NCBI RefSeq assembly: GCF_020618475.1
Contig: NZ_CP085337.1
Span: 1 to 64,000, forward strand
DNA: 64,000 bases
Direction of reading: 5' to 3'
From: Haladaptatus halobius
GTDB lineage: Archaea > Halobacteriota > Halobacteria > Halobacteriales > Haladaptataceae
Under the pieces are notes generated by a model. That model worked only from the letters and a program-made list of their open reading frames with translations, was not told where the DNA came from and searched no databases. How positions within the stretch are numbered: the stretch's first letter is position 1; each line of letters opens with the position of its first letter. The translations under genes and the position numbers were made by a program. Positions 25,389 through 38,315 of this stretch are shown here, piece after piece.

Positions 25389-26218
25389 ACTGTGAATGCG
25401 TTCTCCAGGTAGTTCCGGGCCACGAGGTAGATGATCGTTGGCGGAGTGCCGATGAGGAGCGTCTCGGCCATCAGCTTCCCCCAGTAGACGCGCTCGCCGG
25501 AGCCGCCGCCGATGGTGCCGTACAGCACCGGCACCGCCGGAACCGGTCCCGTGCCGGTGGTGAGTAGGTTGGCGAACAGGAAGTCGTTCCATCCCGTGAG
25601 GAAGGCGAGGAAACCGACGGCGACGATTCCCGGCGCGGCCAGCGGGAGGATGACTCGCAGAAACGCCGAGAACTGCGTACAACCGTACACTTGAGCGGCC
25701 TCCTCGATGTCCTCCGGGAGCTTCGAGAAGAAGTCCCGAAGGATCCAGATGGCGAAGGGGGTGACGAACACCTGATACGCCAGGATCATCCCGGGGATGG
25801 TGTTGTACAACCCTAAATCGTTCCACAGATCCATGATGGGGATGACCAGCAGGATATACGGGAACATCATCGCCGAGATGATGGCGTAGAACCCTGCCGT
25901 CTTCCCATAGAACTCCTTGCGGGCGAACGCGTACGCGCCGGGGATGGTGATGGTCAGCGCCAATAGCGCGGTGCCGGCGCCGATGAGGAAGCTGTTCACG
26001 AGGTTGTCCTTCAGCTCGGCGAACCCGCTCGTCCACGCCTCCAGCGTGGGTTCGTACGGAACGACGTGCGGGTCGCCGAAGAACTCGGTCGGCGGCATGA
26101 ATGACACCGACACGATGAACAACAGCGGGATGAGGTTCAACAACACGAGGAACGCGACGATGCCGTAGGTGGTTGCCTTCAGCGTCACCCCCGCGGCGTC
26201 GTACCCTCGCGAACTCAT
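25385..26218 (-). CDS. Sugar ABC transporter permease, MalG type
   Basis: A 277-residue permease started at MSSRGYDAAGVTLKATTYG; the open frame extends upstream but the ATG overlaps the stop of the previous permease (ATGA). Six hydrophobic helices are expected, with the EAA loop near EDIEEAAQVYGCTQFSAFLRVILPLAAPG in the second half. It has the short N-terminus and SFMPPTEFF periplasmic segment of MalG proteins. It partners the 26215-27141 permease. Confidence 0.92.
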   Translation of the reverse strand: MSSRGYDAAGVTLKATTYGIVAFLVLLNLIPLLFIVSVSFMPPTEFFGDPHVVPYEPTLEAWTSGFAELKDNLVNSFLIGAGTALLALTITIPGAYAFARKEFYGKTAGFYAIISAMMFPYILLVIPIMDLWNDLGLYNTIPGMILAYQVFVTPFAIWILRDFFSKLPEDIEEAAQVYGCTQFSAFLRVILPLAAPGIVAVGFLAFLTGWNDFLFANLLTTGTGPVPAVPVLYGTIGGGSGERVYWGKLMAETLLIGTPPTIIYLVARNYLENAFTV

Positions 26219-27141
26219 GCTCCCGCCTCCTCGCTCGCGCGCTCGAACTCGCGGATGAACACGAACACGAAGCCGATGGTCAGGAGGAGCAGGATGACGC
26301 CGACCGCGTAGGAGACGCCCATCCGACCCTGCCCGTAGGCGAACCGGTAGAGCAACACCGCCAGGATGGAGGTATCGTAGCCCGGACCGCCGTTCGTGAG
26401 CTGTAACACCTGCGAAATCTTGGTCATGTTCCAGATGAGCCGGATGCTCACCGCGACCAAGATGGCGCTTTTCAGTTGGGGGAGCGTCACCCGGAGGAAC
26501 GTCTGGACGCGGTTGGCGCCGTACATTCTGGCGCTTTCGTACATCTCCTCGGGGATGCTCTCCAGATTGGCGGAGATGATGAGGAACATGAACGGCCAGA
26601 ACGTCCACGTCGTCACGAACACGATGACCCCGAGCGCCGTATCGCCGTGACTGCCCCAGTAGATAGTCTCCTCCAAGACGCCCCATTGGGTGAGGTAGCC
26701 GAAGAGGGGACCGAGGTCGGGTTCGAGCAAGTACGCCCAGATGGTTCCGGTCACCAGCGGCGGCACCGTGTACGAGATGAGGAACACGCCAGTGACGAAA
26801 CTCTTCCCTCGTCGGAGTTCGCGCACGGCTAGCGCCGCCGCGATGGCGACGATAAGCTGAAACAGTGTGGTGAGCGTGAATATCAGGGTCGCCTTCAGTG
26901 ACGTGTAGAACGGTTCCCAGCCGAACAGGAATTCGTAGTTCGCCAGCCCGACCCACGTCGGCTCGCCGCCGAACGGCCAGTTGTTGAAGCTCATGTAGAT
27001 ACCCTGCACGAACGGTATCCACATCAGCAGAACGAGGAAGACGAGCACCGGGAGTATCAGCAGGTAGGAGAACCAGTTCTCCGAGAGCGTCTCCCGATAG
27101 CGCTCGGTTCGCTCCCCGTTCAGGATGTTCTGTGTGGACAT
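26215..27141 (-). CDS. Sugar ABC transporter permease, MalF type
   Basis: A 308-residue permease beginning MSTQNILNGERTERYRETLS, with six hydrophobic helices. The first is WFSYLLILPVLVFLVLLMW. The EAA loop is EEMYESARMYGANRVQTFLRVTLPQL. It starts two bases after the binding-protein stop (27143) and overlaps the next permease by four bases. The substrate follows from the binding protein, which is of the carbohydrate class. Confidence 0.92.
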   Translation of the reverse strand: MSTQNILNGERTERYRETLSENWFSYLLILPVLVFLVLLMWIPFVQGIYMSFNNWPFGGEPTWVGLANYEFLFGWEPFYTSLKATLIFTLTTLFQLIVAIAAALAVRELRRGKSFVTGVFLISYTVPPLVTGTIWAYLLEPDLGPLFGYLTQWGVLEETIYWGSHGDTALGVIVFVTTWTFWPFMFLIISANLESIPEEMYESARMYGANRVQTFLRVTLPQLKSAILVAVSIRLIWNMTKISQVLQLTNGGPGYDTSILAVLLYRFAYGQGRMGVSYAVGVILLLLTIGFVFVFIREFERASEEAGA

Positions 27142-27142
27142 C

Positions 27143-28534
27143 TCAGATTTTTATCTGGTTCCGGAGCTGTTTTGCCGACCGGGTACAGGCCTCCTCGGCG
27201 GAAATCTTCCCGCGAACGGCCTGCTGGAACAGCGGCCCGGCGATGTTGTACTGGATGGCGTTCATGCTCGGGTGACTCGCCCATCCGTGCTCCATCCCCT
27301 CGACGGTCGTCTCCAGCGTGGAGATGAAGTTGCTGTTTCCGAGGGCCTTATCGTTCTTCAAGCCGCTCCAGACGTCCTTTCTGACGGGGAGCGTCGCGAG
27401 CGACCGCGGCACCTCCTTCTGGAACTCCTTCGAGAGGAGCTTGTTTATCCACTTGATGGCGGTGTCCTCGTGTTTTTTCCAGACGTTCGATTTGACACCA
27501 TCGGGTTTCCGCATGAGTGCGACGCACTGGGTGAAGAACTCGCCGCGGTTCCCGGCCTTACCCTTCCATGACGGGCCGAAGACGATGGTTCCGTCTTTGA
27601 GCTTATCCTCGGCACGACTCCGAAACAGGCCGAAGTCCTTCGTGCTTCCCTGGTACATGCTCACCGACCCGTCGACAAGCATCTGGGCGACCCCCTCGTT
27701 GGACGCCGTCGGAGCCTTGTCCGACGAGAGGCCGTGTTTCCGATAGATGTCGACGTACTGCTTGGTCGCTTTCTTCCACACGTCGTTATCGTACGTAACG
27801 TCCGACCAATCCTTGTCGAGATACATGCCGTCGTAGCCACCCTCCGAGGCCGTCCACGTCACGAGCGCCTCGTCGGTCACGTCGCCCTGCGCGCCGTAGA
27901 TCTGGAAGCCGTAGTCGCCCGGCCCCTTCTTCTGGAGCTGTTTTGCGACTCGTAGGAGATCTTGGTAATCCTTCGGCGGGAAGTCGTCCTCGATGGAGAG
28001 ACCGGCCTTCTTGAAGTGGTCGGCCCGTGCGATGAACGGCGCGCCGACCTCCATTCCAACGGGAATCTCGTAGAGGTTCGAGTCGAACCCGCGATAGCAG
28101 CTCTGTGCCTTGTCGAACGCCCACTTGACGTTCTTCAGCGCGTCGTCATTGAGTCGATCCTTGTATTCGTCGACCGGCTTCACCCAGTCCGGTTCGATGA
28201 ACTGTCCGTTGAGCGAGTTCGTCGAATCGTAGATAACCGGACGATTCCCGTTCTGGATGTTGTTCTTCCACTTGCCGCCGTTGATATCGTCCCAACTGGA
28301 CCAGTTCATCTTCATCTTGACGTCATGGTTCTTCTCGAACTCCTTTACCGACGACTCCATCAACGTCTTGGCGACTTCTGACTGCGAGTGGAAGTACTCC
28401 CAGTACTCGAAGCTGTCTCCGCCTCCGCCGGAACCGTTTCCACCTGTGATGTTGCTGATGCAGCCGGATAGCCCCGCAATTCCTCCGATACCTGCGGCTT
28501 TGATAAACTGCCGTCTTCGTGTCTCGCCCGACAT
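27143..28534 (-). CDS. Sugar ABC transporter substrate-binding lipoprotein (SBP family 1)
   Basis: A 463-residue binding protein started at MSGETRRRQFIKAAG, placing a Tat motif (TRRRQF) at once and a lipobox GLSGC near residue 31. A TATA-like TTTATA at about 28559-28564 supports this start. The Gly-rich linker GGNGSGGGG precedes a mature domain typical of family 1 carbohydrate binders (WSSWDDINGGKWKNN, YEIPVGMEVGAPFIARAD). It leads a binding protein-permease-permease-ATPase-phosphatase operon and diverges from the 2-hydroxyacid dehydrogenase gene. Confidence 0.92.
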   Translation of the reverse strand: MSGETRRRQFIKAAGIGGIAGLSGCISNITGGNGSGGGGDSFEYWEYFHSQSEVAKTLMESSVKEFEKNHDVKMKMNWSSWDDINGGKWKNNIQNGNRPVIYDSTNSLNGQFIEPDWVKPVDEYKDRLNDDALKNVKWAFDKAQSCYRGFDSNLYEIPVGMEVGAPFIARADHFKKAGLSIEDDFPPKDYQDLLRVAKQLQKKGPGDYGFQIYGAQGDVTDEALVTWTASEGGYDGMYLDKDWSDVTYDNDVWKKATKQYVDIYRKHGLSSDKAPTASNEGVAQMLVDGSVSMYQGSTKDFGLFRSRAEDKLKDGTIVFGPSWKGKAGNRGEFFTQCVALMRKPDGVKSNVWKKHEDTAIKWINKLLSKEFQKEVPRSLATLPVRKDVWSGLKNDKALGNSNFISTLETTVEGMEHGWASHPSMNAIQYNIAGPLFQQAVRGKISAEEACTRSAKQLRNQIKI

Positions 28535-28726
28535 ACAGTGACACACGTGAACACAGGGATATAAATCTTTGGTCAACAGGGTTCGAGCAGACGAAATCAC
28601 CGAAACGACAGCAGTAACTGAAATTTGATACGTATCTCGACAGGGGAAACACTAATAAACCACCTTGGAGATTTTAAACCGTGCCGCGGGAAGAGCGTTG
28701 CTCACGCCCGTCGGCGGAACCCAACT

Positions 28727-29695
28727 ATGACCGACGAAACAGATATCCTCGTACTGCGAAGCGACACGCACGGACTGCCGGCGGAAGCGTACGCCGACCT
28801 ACTCGCCGACCGACTGCCAGGTCACCACGTCCGGCTCGCCCGGACGCCGTCGGAGGAGCGCGAACTCATCCGAGATGCGCGTGTCGTCTCCGGCGTCGAC
28901 ATCGACGAGAGCCTGCTGGAGCACGCGGAGAACCTTCGATTGTTCGCGGGCGTGGCGGCGGGCTACAACCACCTACCACTCGAGACGCTGGCGGAGATGG
29001 ACGTCGCAGTGACCAACGCGTCGGGAATCCATGCACCGAATATCGCGGAGCAGGTTCTCGGATACGTGCTGACCTTCTCGCGCCGCTTTCGGGAGGGGTG
29101 GGAGCGCGAGAGGCGCCGCGAGTGGCGGCACTATCAGGCCGACGAGTTGAAGGGTAGCACCGTCACCGTCGTCGGTCTCGGCGCGATCGGAACGGCCGTC
29201 GTCGAGCGGTTGGTCGGGTTCGGCGTCCACACCATCGGCGTCCGATACACACCCGAGAAAGGCGGTTCGACGGACGAGGTCATCGGATTCGAACAGGAGG
29301 AGTTCCACGACGCTCTTTCGCGGACGGACTACCTCGTCATCGCCGCACCGCTGAGCGACACGACGCGAAAGCTCATCTCGGACGATGAGTTCCAGACGCT
29401 TCCGCCGAACGCGACGGTGATCAACGTCGGCCGCGGGAAGATAATCGACTCCGATGCGCTGGTCTCGGCAATCCAAAAGAATCAGATCGACGGTGCCGCA
29501 CTCGACGTGACCGACCCCGAACCGCTCCCGGCGGACCACCCGCTCTGGCGGTTCGAAAACGTCGTTATCACCCCACACAACGCCGGTCACAGCCCGAAAC
29601 ACTGGGATAGATTGGCCGACATCGTCGCGGACAACGTCGAACGGCTCGACGAAACAGGTACCGTCGACGAACTGGAGAACGTCGTTCGATCGTAA
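28727..29695 (+). CDS. D-isomer-specific 2-hydroxyacid dehydrogenase
   Basis: A 322-residue NAD-dependent dehydrogenase started at MTDETDILVLRSD. The nucleotide motif GLGAIG is at 150-155. The catalytic Arg lies in NVGRGKIID, Glu/Asp in DVTDPEPLP, and His in ITPHNAGHS. The family interconverts 2-oxoacids and D-2-hydroxyacids (glyoxylate/hydroxypyruvate reductase, phosphoglycerate dehydrogenase). It lacks the ACT domain of SerA. Between a sugar importer and an IclR regulator it probably serves sugar-acid metabolism. An upstream in-frame extension to 28625 has no supporting start. Confidence 0.88.
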   Translation: MTDETDILVLRSDTHGLPAEAYADLLADRLPGHHVRLARTPSEERELIRDARVVSGVDIDESLLEHAENLRLFAGVAAGYNHLPLETLAEMDVAVTNASGIHAPNIAEQVLGYVLTFSRRFREGWERERRREWRHYQADELKGSTVTVVGLGAIGTAVVERLVGFGVHTIGVRYTPEKGGSTDEVIGFEQEEFHDALSRTDYLVIAAPLSDTTRKLISDDEFQTLPPNATVINVGRGKIIDSDALVSAIQKNQIDGAALDVTDPEPLPADHPLWRFENVVITPHNAGHSPKHWDRLADIVADNVERLDETGTVDELENVVRS

Positions 29696-29953
29696 AACCG
29701 ACGCCGGAACCGAGAACCCCGAACGGAGCGCGGAACCGCGGATGTCGTCATCGGTTTCGTGAGTGGGGGTTCGGAGTTTCGCAGTCGACGTTCTGGCGGC
29801 GACTTGGCAGCTGATTTCCGAGCTGGCACTTCCCCGCCCCGTGAAGTCCCCAGGTGATTTCCTGTCGACGAGCGTCCGGGTCAAGATTGTTGAACGACGT
29901 GAACCGCCGAGAGAGGGCGCACATTTAAAACAAAGAGGGCTGTCGGTACGAAC

Positions 29954-30736
29954 ATGAACGACGATTCGTCCGAGACAGGCGCTGGGAACACGCTCGGGTC
30001 GGTCGAGAAAGCGTTCACCATTCTTGAACAGCTCAAGACGGTGGAGCGAGCGGGTCTCTCGGAGTTGTCGAACCAGTTGGATATTCCGAAGAGCACGGTT
30101 CACATCTATCTCCAGACGCTTCGGAAGAGTGGTTTCATCGTGCGCGACGGCGATGAGTACTCCCTCAGCTTCCGCTTCCTCGAATACGGCGGGAGTTTCC
30201 GCAACCAGTCGAAACTCTACCAAGTTGCGAGGTTAGAAGTGGATAAACTCGCACTGGACACCGGCGAAGTCGCAAACCTCGGAATCGAGGAGAACGGACT
30301 GCGCGTGCTGATCTACAAATCGGAAGGGCCGGAGGCCATCCACGACAACGCCCCCATCGGCGAGTACACGAACATGCACTGGACGGCGCTCGGAAAAGCG
30401 ATGTTGGCCCACTTTCCGACGGCGCGCGTGGAGTCCATCATTGAGACGCACGGACTGCCACGGGCGAACGAGCACACGATAACGGACGCCGACGAACTGT
30501 TCGCCGAACTGGAGCGCATTCGTGAGCGGGGATACTCCGTCGAGGATCAGGACCGGAGACAGGGCGTCCTCACCATCGGTACGCCGATTATGAACCGGAG
30601 TACCGACGAAGTCATCAGTGCGGTTTCGGTTTCGGGGCCGAAGAGTCGCGTGGACGAGTCGAGCCGGATCGACGACCTCGTTGCCGCCGTCAAGAAAGCG
30701 GCGAACGTGATCGAACTTCGTTACTCGCACTACTAA
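29954..30736 (+). CDS. IclR family transcriptional regulator
   Basis: A 260-residue regulator. The N-terminal winged helix (residues about 18-75) has GLSELSNQLDIPKSTVHIYLQTLRK as helix-turn-helix. The IclR effector domain follows (YEYTNMHWTALGKAMLAH-like core, HTITDADELFAELERIRERGYSVED, IGTPIMNR). IclR regulators of haloarchaea control sugar pathways; XacR is the pentose example. A TATA-like CATTTAAAAC precedes the gene near 29923. Probable targets are the flanking importer and the downstream pentose/xylan genes. A palindromic repeat pair lies just after the gene. Confidence 0.92.
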   Translation: MNDDSSETGAGNTLGSVEKAFTILEQLKTVERAGLSELSNQLDIPKSTVHIYLQTLRKSGFIVRDGDEYSLSFRFLEYGGSFRNQSKLYQVARLEVDKLALDTGEVANLGIEENGLRVLIYKSEGPEAIHDNAPIGEYTNMHWTALGKAMLAHFPTARVESIIETHGLPRANEHTITDADELFAELERIRERGYSVEDQDRRQGVLTIGTPIMNRSTDEVISAVSVSGPKSRVDESSRIDDLVAAVKKAANVIELRYSHY

Positions 30737-30785
30737 CGGTTGTCCTCTTTCGAGACGAGTACCCCGGTTCGGACGAGAAGAGTGA

Positions 30786-30801
30786 TTCAACGATATTGAA
30801 C
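30786..30801 (-). promoter_or_regulatory. Palindromic operator-like site A
   Basis: The minus strand reads GTTCAATATCGTTGAA, an imperfect palindrome (TTCAA/TTGAA arms). It matches site B at 31025 in 15 of 16 positions, in opposite orientation, and lies 50 bp after the IclR stop. Confidence 0.4.
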
Positions 30802-31024
30802 GAGATCCCGCACATGGATTCGTGAGCTCTCTTTTAGGGAAGACGTTACAGACCTAAGGATGTAATCAAGGATTCGCTTCGTCGTTCTCGGTGTGGCCGA
30901 TCGAAACTTCGTCTCTATCGTGTATTGTTGGTTCCAACGGACCTCACGCGTCGTTGATACCGGATGTCGAGCACGCAATCGAGGGGTTTAGGTAGGGCAG
31001 AAGTCATAACGTAAGCATCATTTT

Positions 31025-31040
31025 GTTCAACATCGTTGAA
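31025..31040 (+). promoter_or_regulatory. Palindromic operator-like site B
   Basis: The plus strand reads GTTCAACATCGTTGAA, palindromic and nearly identical to site A. Either the pair are regulator operators or they are the inverted ends of a small element about 255 bp long. Confidence 0.4.
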
Positions 31041-31108
31041 ATCCGGAGCGGATAGCGACAGTCCGACATCGACATCGTCGTTCTGTAATGGGGAATGACT
31101 GGCAGTCA

Positions 31109-31141
31109 ATGGCGATTCGATGGCGGTTCGAAGGCGGTTCG
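31109..31141 (+). repeat. Three tandem 11-bp units
   Basis: ATGGCGATTCG, ATGGCGGTTCG and AAGGCGGTTCG follow one another without spacer, and GGTGG continues the pattern weakly. No function is evident. Confidence 0.6.
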
Positions 31142-31566
31142 GTGGAACGCGGTCGTCTCGGGAATGGGGGCGCTGCACACGATACGCCAACGCTGCCCTG
31201 CCGTTACAGCAATACGACTGTAAAGGAAGAACGCGGTAGTCAAGAAACACGCCGACAGAGGTAATTCGAACACGACGCCACCGTCGTTCTGTTCTCTATC
31301 ACGGAATCGAACATTTCTCACTTCGACGGTCGTTTTCCTCGAATCGTTCAGGTTTTTTCTTGTGATGCGGTCACCCCCGACTATTCCGGCGAATCTCACG
31401 CTCGCCGATTCGACCGAATGCTCCCGAGTAGTTCTGAGAAAGAGAACGATACTGCCGGAGTGAATGCGTCTATCGCGGACGAACGTGTGCGTCACGGAGA
31501 AGTATCGAGTCGAAACGGCGTACCCCGTCCGAATTATTAAGAGACGGGGTTACGAGAACCTAAACG

Positions 31567-33897
31567 ATGCAAACCGGATCAAATCGCGGAGTTCATCGAA
31601 TCTCCGTCGAACAGCGAGTAGAAGTGCTCCTAGACCGGATGACGCTGGAGGAGAAGGCCGCACAGTTAGGATCGGTGAACGCCAAGAAACTGCTCGACGA
31701 CAACGGAAACCTGGATCAGGAGGCCGCCGAAGAGCACCTCAAAAACGGTATCGGCCATTTGACTCGTATGGGCGGTGAAGGAGGTCTCTCCCCCCGCGAT
31801 GCCGCGAAGCGGACGAACGAACTTCAGACGTTGCTTCGGGACGAGACACGACTCGGTATCCCGGCGATTCCGCACGAGGAGTGCCTGAGCGGCTACATGG
31901 GCCCTGAAGGGACGACGTTTCCTCAGACGATGGGACTCGCCAGCACGTGGTCACCGGAGCTCGTCGCGGAGATCACGTCCACTACCCGGACTCAATTGGA
32001 GGCGATCGGCACGGCGCACGCGCTCTCCCCGGTTCTCGACGTCGCTCGCGACCTCCGGTGGGGTCGCGTCGAGGAGACGTTCGGCGAGGATCCGTACTTG
32101 GTCGCGGCGATGGCGTGCAGCTACGTGAACGGTCTGCAGGGCGATGGAGACGGCGTCTCGGCGACACTCAAACACTTCGCCGGGCACGGTGCCGGCGAGG
32201 GCGGGAAGAACCGCAGTTCGGTCACCGTCGGTCGGCGGGAACTCCGCGAGACCCACTTGTTCCCCTTCGAGGCCGCCGTCCAGACGGCCGATGCCGAGTC
32301 CGTGATGAACGCCTATCACGACATCGACGGCATCCCATGCGCGAGCGACGAGTGGCTGTTGACGGACGTTCTCCGCGGCGAGTGGGGTTTCGACGGCACG
32401 GTGGTCTCCGACTACTATAGCGTCGAGTTCCTGCGGAGCGAGCACGGTATCGCGGCGTCGGAACGGGAGGCTGGCGTGATGGCCGTCGAGGCCGGCATCG
32501 ACGTGGAGCTTCCCTACACGGACTGCTACGGCGAACACCTCGTAAATGCCGTCGAGGGGGGTGAACTGGCCGAAAAGACGGTCGAGGAGGCAGTTCGCCG
32601 TGTCCTTCGCGCGAAAGTTCGGAAAGGACTTCTCGACGACTCGACCGTGGATGTCGCCGCCGCCGCCGATCCGTTCGGCACCGCGGAAACGAAGGAGCTC
32701 TCCACGCGCGCCGCCCGCGAATCGATGACCCTCCTGAAGAACGAGGGCGATCTCCTGCCGCTGGTCGGCGAGGAGACGGAATCCGTCGCGGTCGTCGGGC
32801 CGAAGGCCGACGACGCGCAGGAGCTGATGGGCGACTACGCGTACGCCGCACACTATCCCGAAGAGGAGGTCGAACTCGACGCGATGACGCCGCTTGACGC
32901 CATCGAGGCCCGCGGCAGGGAAGCCGGGTTCGATGTTCGCTACGAGCGCGGCTGCACGACGACCGGCCCCTCGACCGAAGAGTTCGAGGCGGCCGCCGAC
33001 GCGGCAGCCGGCGCCGACGTCGCCGTCGCGTTCGTCGGTGCTCGTTCCGCCGTCGACTTCTCAGATTTCGACGAGGAACAGGCCGACCGCCCGAGCGTAC
33101 CCACCAGCGGCGAGGGGTGCGACGTGGTCGACCTGAACCTCCCCGGCGTCCAGCAGGAACTCGTCGAACGCGTCCACGAGACGGGTACTCCGCTGGTCGT
33201 CGCCGTCGTGAGCGGGAAGCCCCACTCCATCGAGTGGATCGCAGACGAAGTGCCCGCAGTCCTCCACGCGTGGCTCCCGGGCGAGCGCGGCGGCGAGGGA
33301 ATCGCAGAAGTGCTGTTCGGCGAGCACAATCCCGGCGGCCACCTCGCCGTCTCCATCCCACGGTCGGTCGGCCAACTGCCGGTTCACTACGACCGGAGGC
33401 CGAACACCGCGAACGAGGAGTACGTCTACACGGAGAGCGCACCGCTGTACCCGTTCGGCCACGGGCTGAGCTACACCGACTTCGAGTACGACGACCTCTC
33501 GCTGTCGACGGACGCGCTCGACCCGGCCGGGAGTATCACCGCCGAGGTCACGGTTCGAAACGCGGGCGACCGCGGCGGACACGAGGTCGTCCAACTATAC
33601 GCCAGCGCGGAGAATCCGAGCCAAGCCCGACCGGTGCAGGAACTCACCGGGTTCGAGCGAGTGTATCTCGACGCCGGCGAGTCGAAGCGCGTCAGTTTCG
33701 AGGTCGATGCCTCGCAGCTCGCGTTCCACGACCGCGACATGAACCTCGGCGTCGAGGGAGGCCCCTACGAATTCCGAATCGGCCGGTCGGCGAGCGATAT
33801 CGTCGCCGCGGCGACGTTCGAGGTGACCGCGACGAAGGACGTGCCGGCGACCGGCCGGACGTACTTCACGGAGACGCGGATCGAAGACGGCGAATAG
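31567..33897 (+). CDS. Glycoside hydrolase family 3 beta-glycosidase (beta-glucosidase/beta-xylosidase)
   Basis: A 776-residue GH3 enzyme. The N-terminal barrel contains KHFAGHG (from Lys202) and the nucleophile Asp282 in VVSDYYSVEF. An alpha/beta sandwich follows (SMTLLKNEGDLLPL) and a C-terminal fibronectin-III-like domain (YPFGHGLSYTDFEYDDLSLS). There is no signal peptide, so it should be cytoplasmic. GH3 members cleave terminal beta-linked glucose or xylose; in this island xylo-oligosaccharide trimming is likely. The start fits a TATA box at 31532-31541 with a leaderless transcript. Confidence 0.93.
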   Translation: MQTGSNRGVHRISVEQRVEVLLDRMTLEEKAAQLGSVNAKKLLDDNGNLDQEAAEEHLKNGIGHLTRMGGEGGLSPRDAAKRTNELQTLLRDETRLGIPAIPHEECLSGYMGPEGTTFPQTMGLASTWSPELVAEITSTTRTQLEAIGTAHALSPVLDVARDLRWGRVEETFGEDPYLVAAMACSYVNGLQGDGDGVSATLKHFAGHGAGEGGKNRSSVTVGRRELRETHLFPFEAAVQTADAESVMNAYHDIDGIPCASDEWLLTDVLRGEWGFDGTVVSDYYSVEFLRSEHGIAASEREAGVMAVEAGIDVELPYTDCYGEHLVNAVEGGELAEKTVEEAVRRVLRAKVRKGLLDDSTVDVAAAADPFGTAETKELSTRAARESMTLLKNEGDLLPLVGEETESVAVVGPKADDAQELMGDYAYAAHYPEEEVELDAMTPLDAIEARGREAGFDVRYERGCTTTGPSTEEFEAAADAAAGADVAVAFVGARSAVDFSDFDEEQADRPSVPTSGEGCDVVDLNLPGVQQELVERVHETGTPLVVAVVSGKPHSIEWIADEVPAVLHAWLPGERGGEGIAEVLFGEHNPGGHLAVSIPRSVGQLPVHYDRRPNTANEEYVYTESAPLYPFGHGLSYTDFEYDDLSLSTDALDPAGSITAEVTVRNAGDRGGHEVVQLYASAENPSQARPVQELTGFERVYLDAGESKRVSFEVDASQLAFHDRDMNLGVEGGPYEFRIGRSASDIVAAATFEVTATKDVPATGRTYFTETRIEDGE

Positions 33898-33975
33898 CCA
33901 GCCGACCGTGGAGACGGTTCTCGTTTCCCAGAAAAACCTATTAATGAGTGGGCGCTATCGCGGTGCCAAGGTAGC

Positions 33976-34857
33976 TCAGACGGTAACCGTCTTGTTCACT
34001 AGACGCCCGATTTGGTCGATGTCGATGGTGACCTCGTCGCCTTCGAGGAGGGTGAACGTCTCCGGGGGGACGAGGGCGGTACCCGTGAGCAGAATCAGCG
34101 TCTCAGGCAGGTTGTTGTGGCGGCGGAGGTATGAGACGAGTTCCTCGCAGGAGGTCGTCATCTCGCCCGTCGAGGTCGACCCCTCGTAGACCATCTCGCC
34201 GTCGCGCTCGATCACCAGCGACATCGTGAGGTCGTGGGGATCCGTTATCGTCTCCGGGGTCGAGACGCAAGGGCCGATGGAGCAACAGCGGTCGTACACC
34301 TTGGCTTGCGGGAGGTAGAGCGGATTTTTTCCTTCGATGTCTCGGCTGGAAACGTCGTTACCAATGGTGTAGCCGACGACGTCGCCGCGGTGGAGGACGA
34401 CGCCCAGTTCCGGTTCCGGAACGTTCCAACTGGAGTCACCGCGTACGCCGATTTCCTCTAGCGGGCCGACCGTCCGCGACGGCGTCGCTTTCAGGAACAG
34501 TTCCGGTCGGTCGCTCTCGTACACATCGATGTAGACCTCCGGTTTCCCACTCTCGGATTCGCGGGCCTCCTCGCTGATACGGTACGTGACACCGGCCGCC
34601 CACACCTCGTCCGCGATGACCGGTTGGATGGCGTTTTCTTCGAGAACGTCCCTATCGATGCGGTCGGAGTCGTCGAGGCGTTTGCGGGCGATGGTGTCGA
34701 TGGACTCGTCGTTCGCGTTCGCCGCGCGGGCCAGCGCCCTGAACGAGCCGAGGTCGGGCGATGCGGAGGTCAAATCGTACGCGGTTCCATTGTCGGCGAC
34801 CACGACGAGAGAATCCGTGGCTGAACGCTCTCCACCGGGGAGTCGGTAATAGCGCAT
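33976..34857 (-). CDS. FAH-family protein, candidate 2-keto-3-deoxypentonate dehydratase
   Basis: A 293-residue fumarylacetoacetate-hydrolase-fold enzyme started at MRYYRLPGGER (the frame runs on to 34911). The metal-binding part reads PEPELGVVLHRGDVVGYTIG then NDVSSRDIEG. In Haloferax volcanii an enzyme of this family (XacE) dehydrates 2-keto-3-deoxy-xylonate to 2-oxoglutarate semialdehyde. The other steps of that route are encoded nearby (46035, 47335, 48853), which supports the same role here. Family membership is clear; the substrate is inferred. It may be co-transcribed with the GH2 gene 50 bp upstream. Confidence 0.85.
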   Translation of the reverse strand: MRYYRLPGGERSATDSLVVVADNGTAYDLTSASPDLGSFRALARAANANDESIDTIARKRLDDSDRIDRDVLEENAIQPVIADEVWAAGVTYRISEEARESESGKPEVYIDVYESDRPELFLKATPSRTVGPLEEIGVRGDSSWNVPEPELGVVLHRGDVVGYTIGNDVSSRDIEGKNPLYLPQAKVYDRCCSIGPCVSTPETITDPHDLTMSLVIERDGEMVYEGSTSTGEMTTSCEELVSYLRRHNNLPETLILLTGTALVPPETFTLLEGDEVTIDIDQIGRLVNKTVTV

Positions 34858-34907
34858 ACAGTATGATGAATGGATGGTGTTAAAAGAGTATCGCCACGAC
34901 GACTTGG

Positions 34908-38201
<3,294 letters not shown>

Positions 38202-38282
38202 TCAGCATCGAGATATCGCCGAGAGGCCACTGTCGCGATACGAGATTCGAATTTAGGGGGCGACGTCACGACGATCCCCGGT

Positions 38283-38292
38283 AGTTATATAA
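38283..38292 (+). promoter_or_regulatory. TATA box of the second sugar importer operon
   Basis: AGTTATATAA ends 24 bases before the ATG at 38316, the spacing of a leaderless haloarchaeal transcript. It decides that start over the much longer open frame reaching back to 37674. Confidence 0.6.
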
Positions 38293-38315
38293 TGCTTCTT
38301 TACAACAATTGGAGT

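Larger units (their letters stand above)
30737..31566. other. 830-bp region without a convincing gene, upstream of the GH3 gene
   Basis: Open frames on the minus strand lack motifs. The region holds the inverted 16-bp repeats at 30786 and 31025, a three-unit 11-bp tandem repeat at 31109 and, at its right end, a TATA-like AATTATTAAG (31532-31541) positioned for a nearly leaderless transcript starting at the GH3 gene. Confidence 0.45.

Noticed and set aside
31106-31495. 129-codon minus-strand open frame upstream of the GH3 gene
   Set aside because: It reads through the 11-bp tandem repeat, shows no fold-like pattern, and has no promoter or ribosome site.
33959-33990. tRNA-like string CCAAGGTAGCTCAGACGG
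   Set aside because: It is the end of the FAH-family coding sequence. No cloverleaf arms or T-loop follow.
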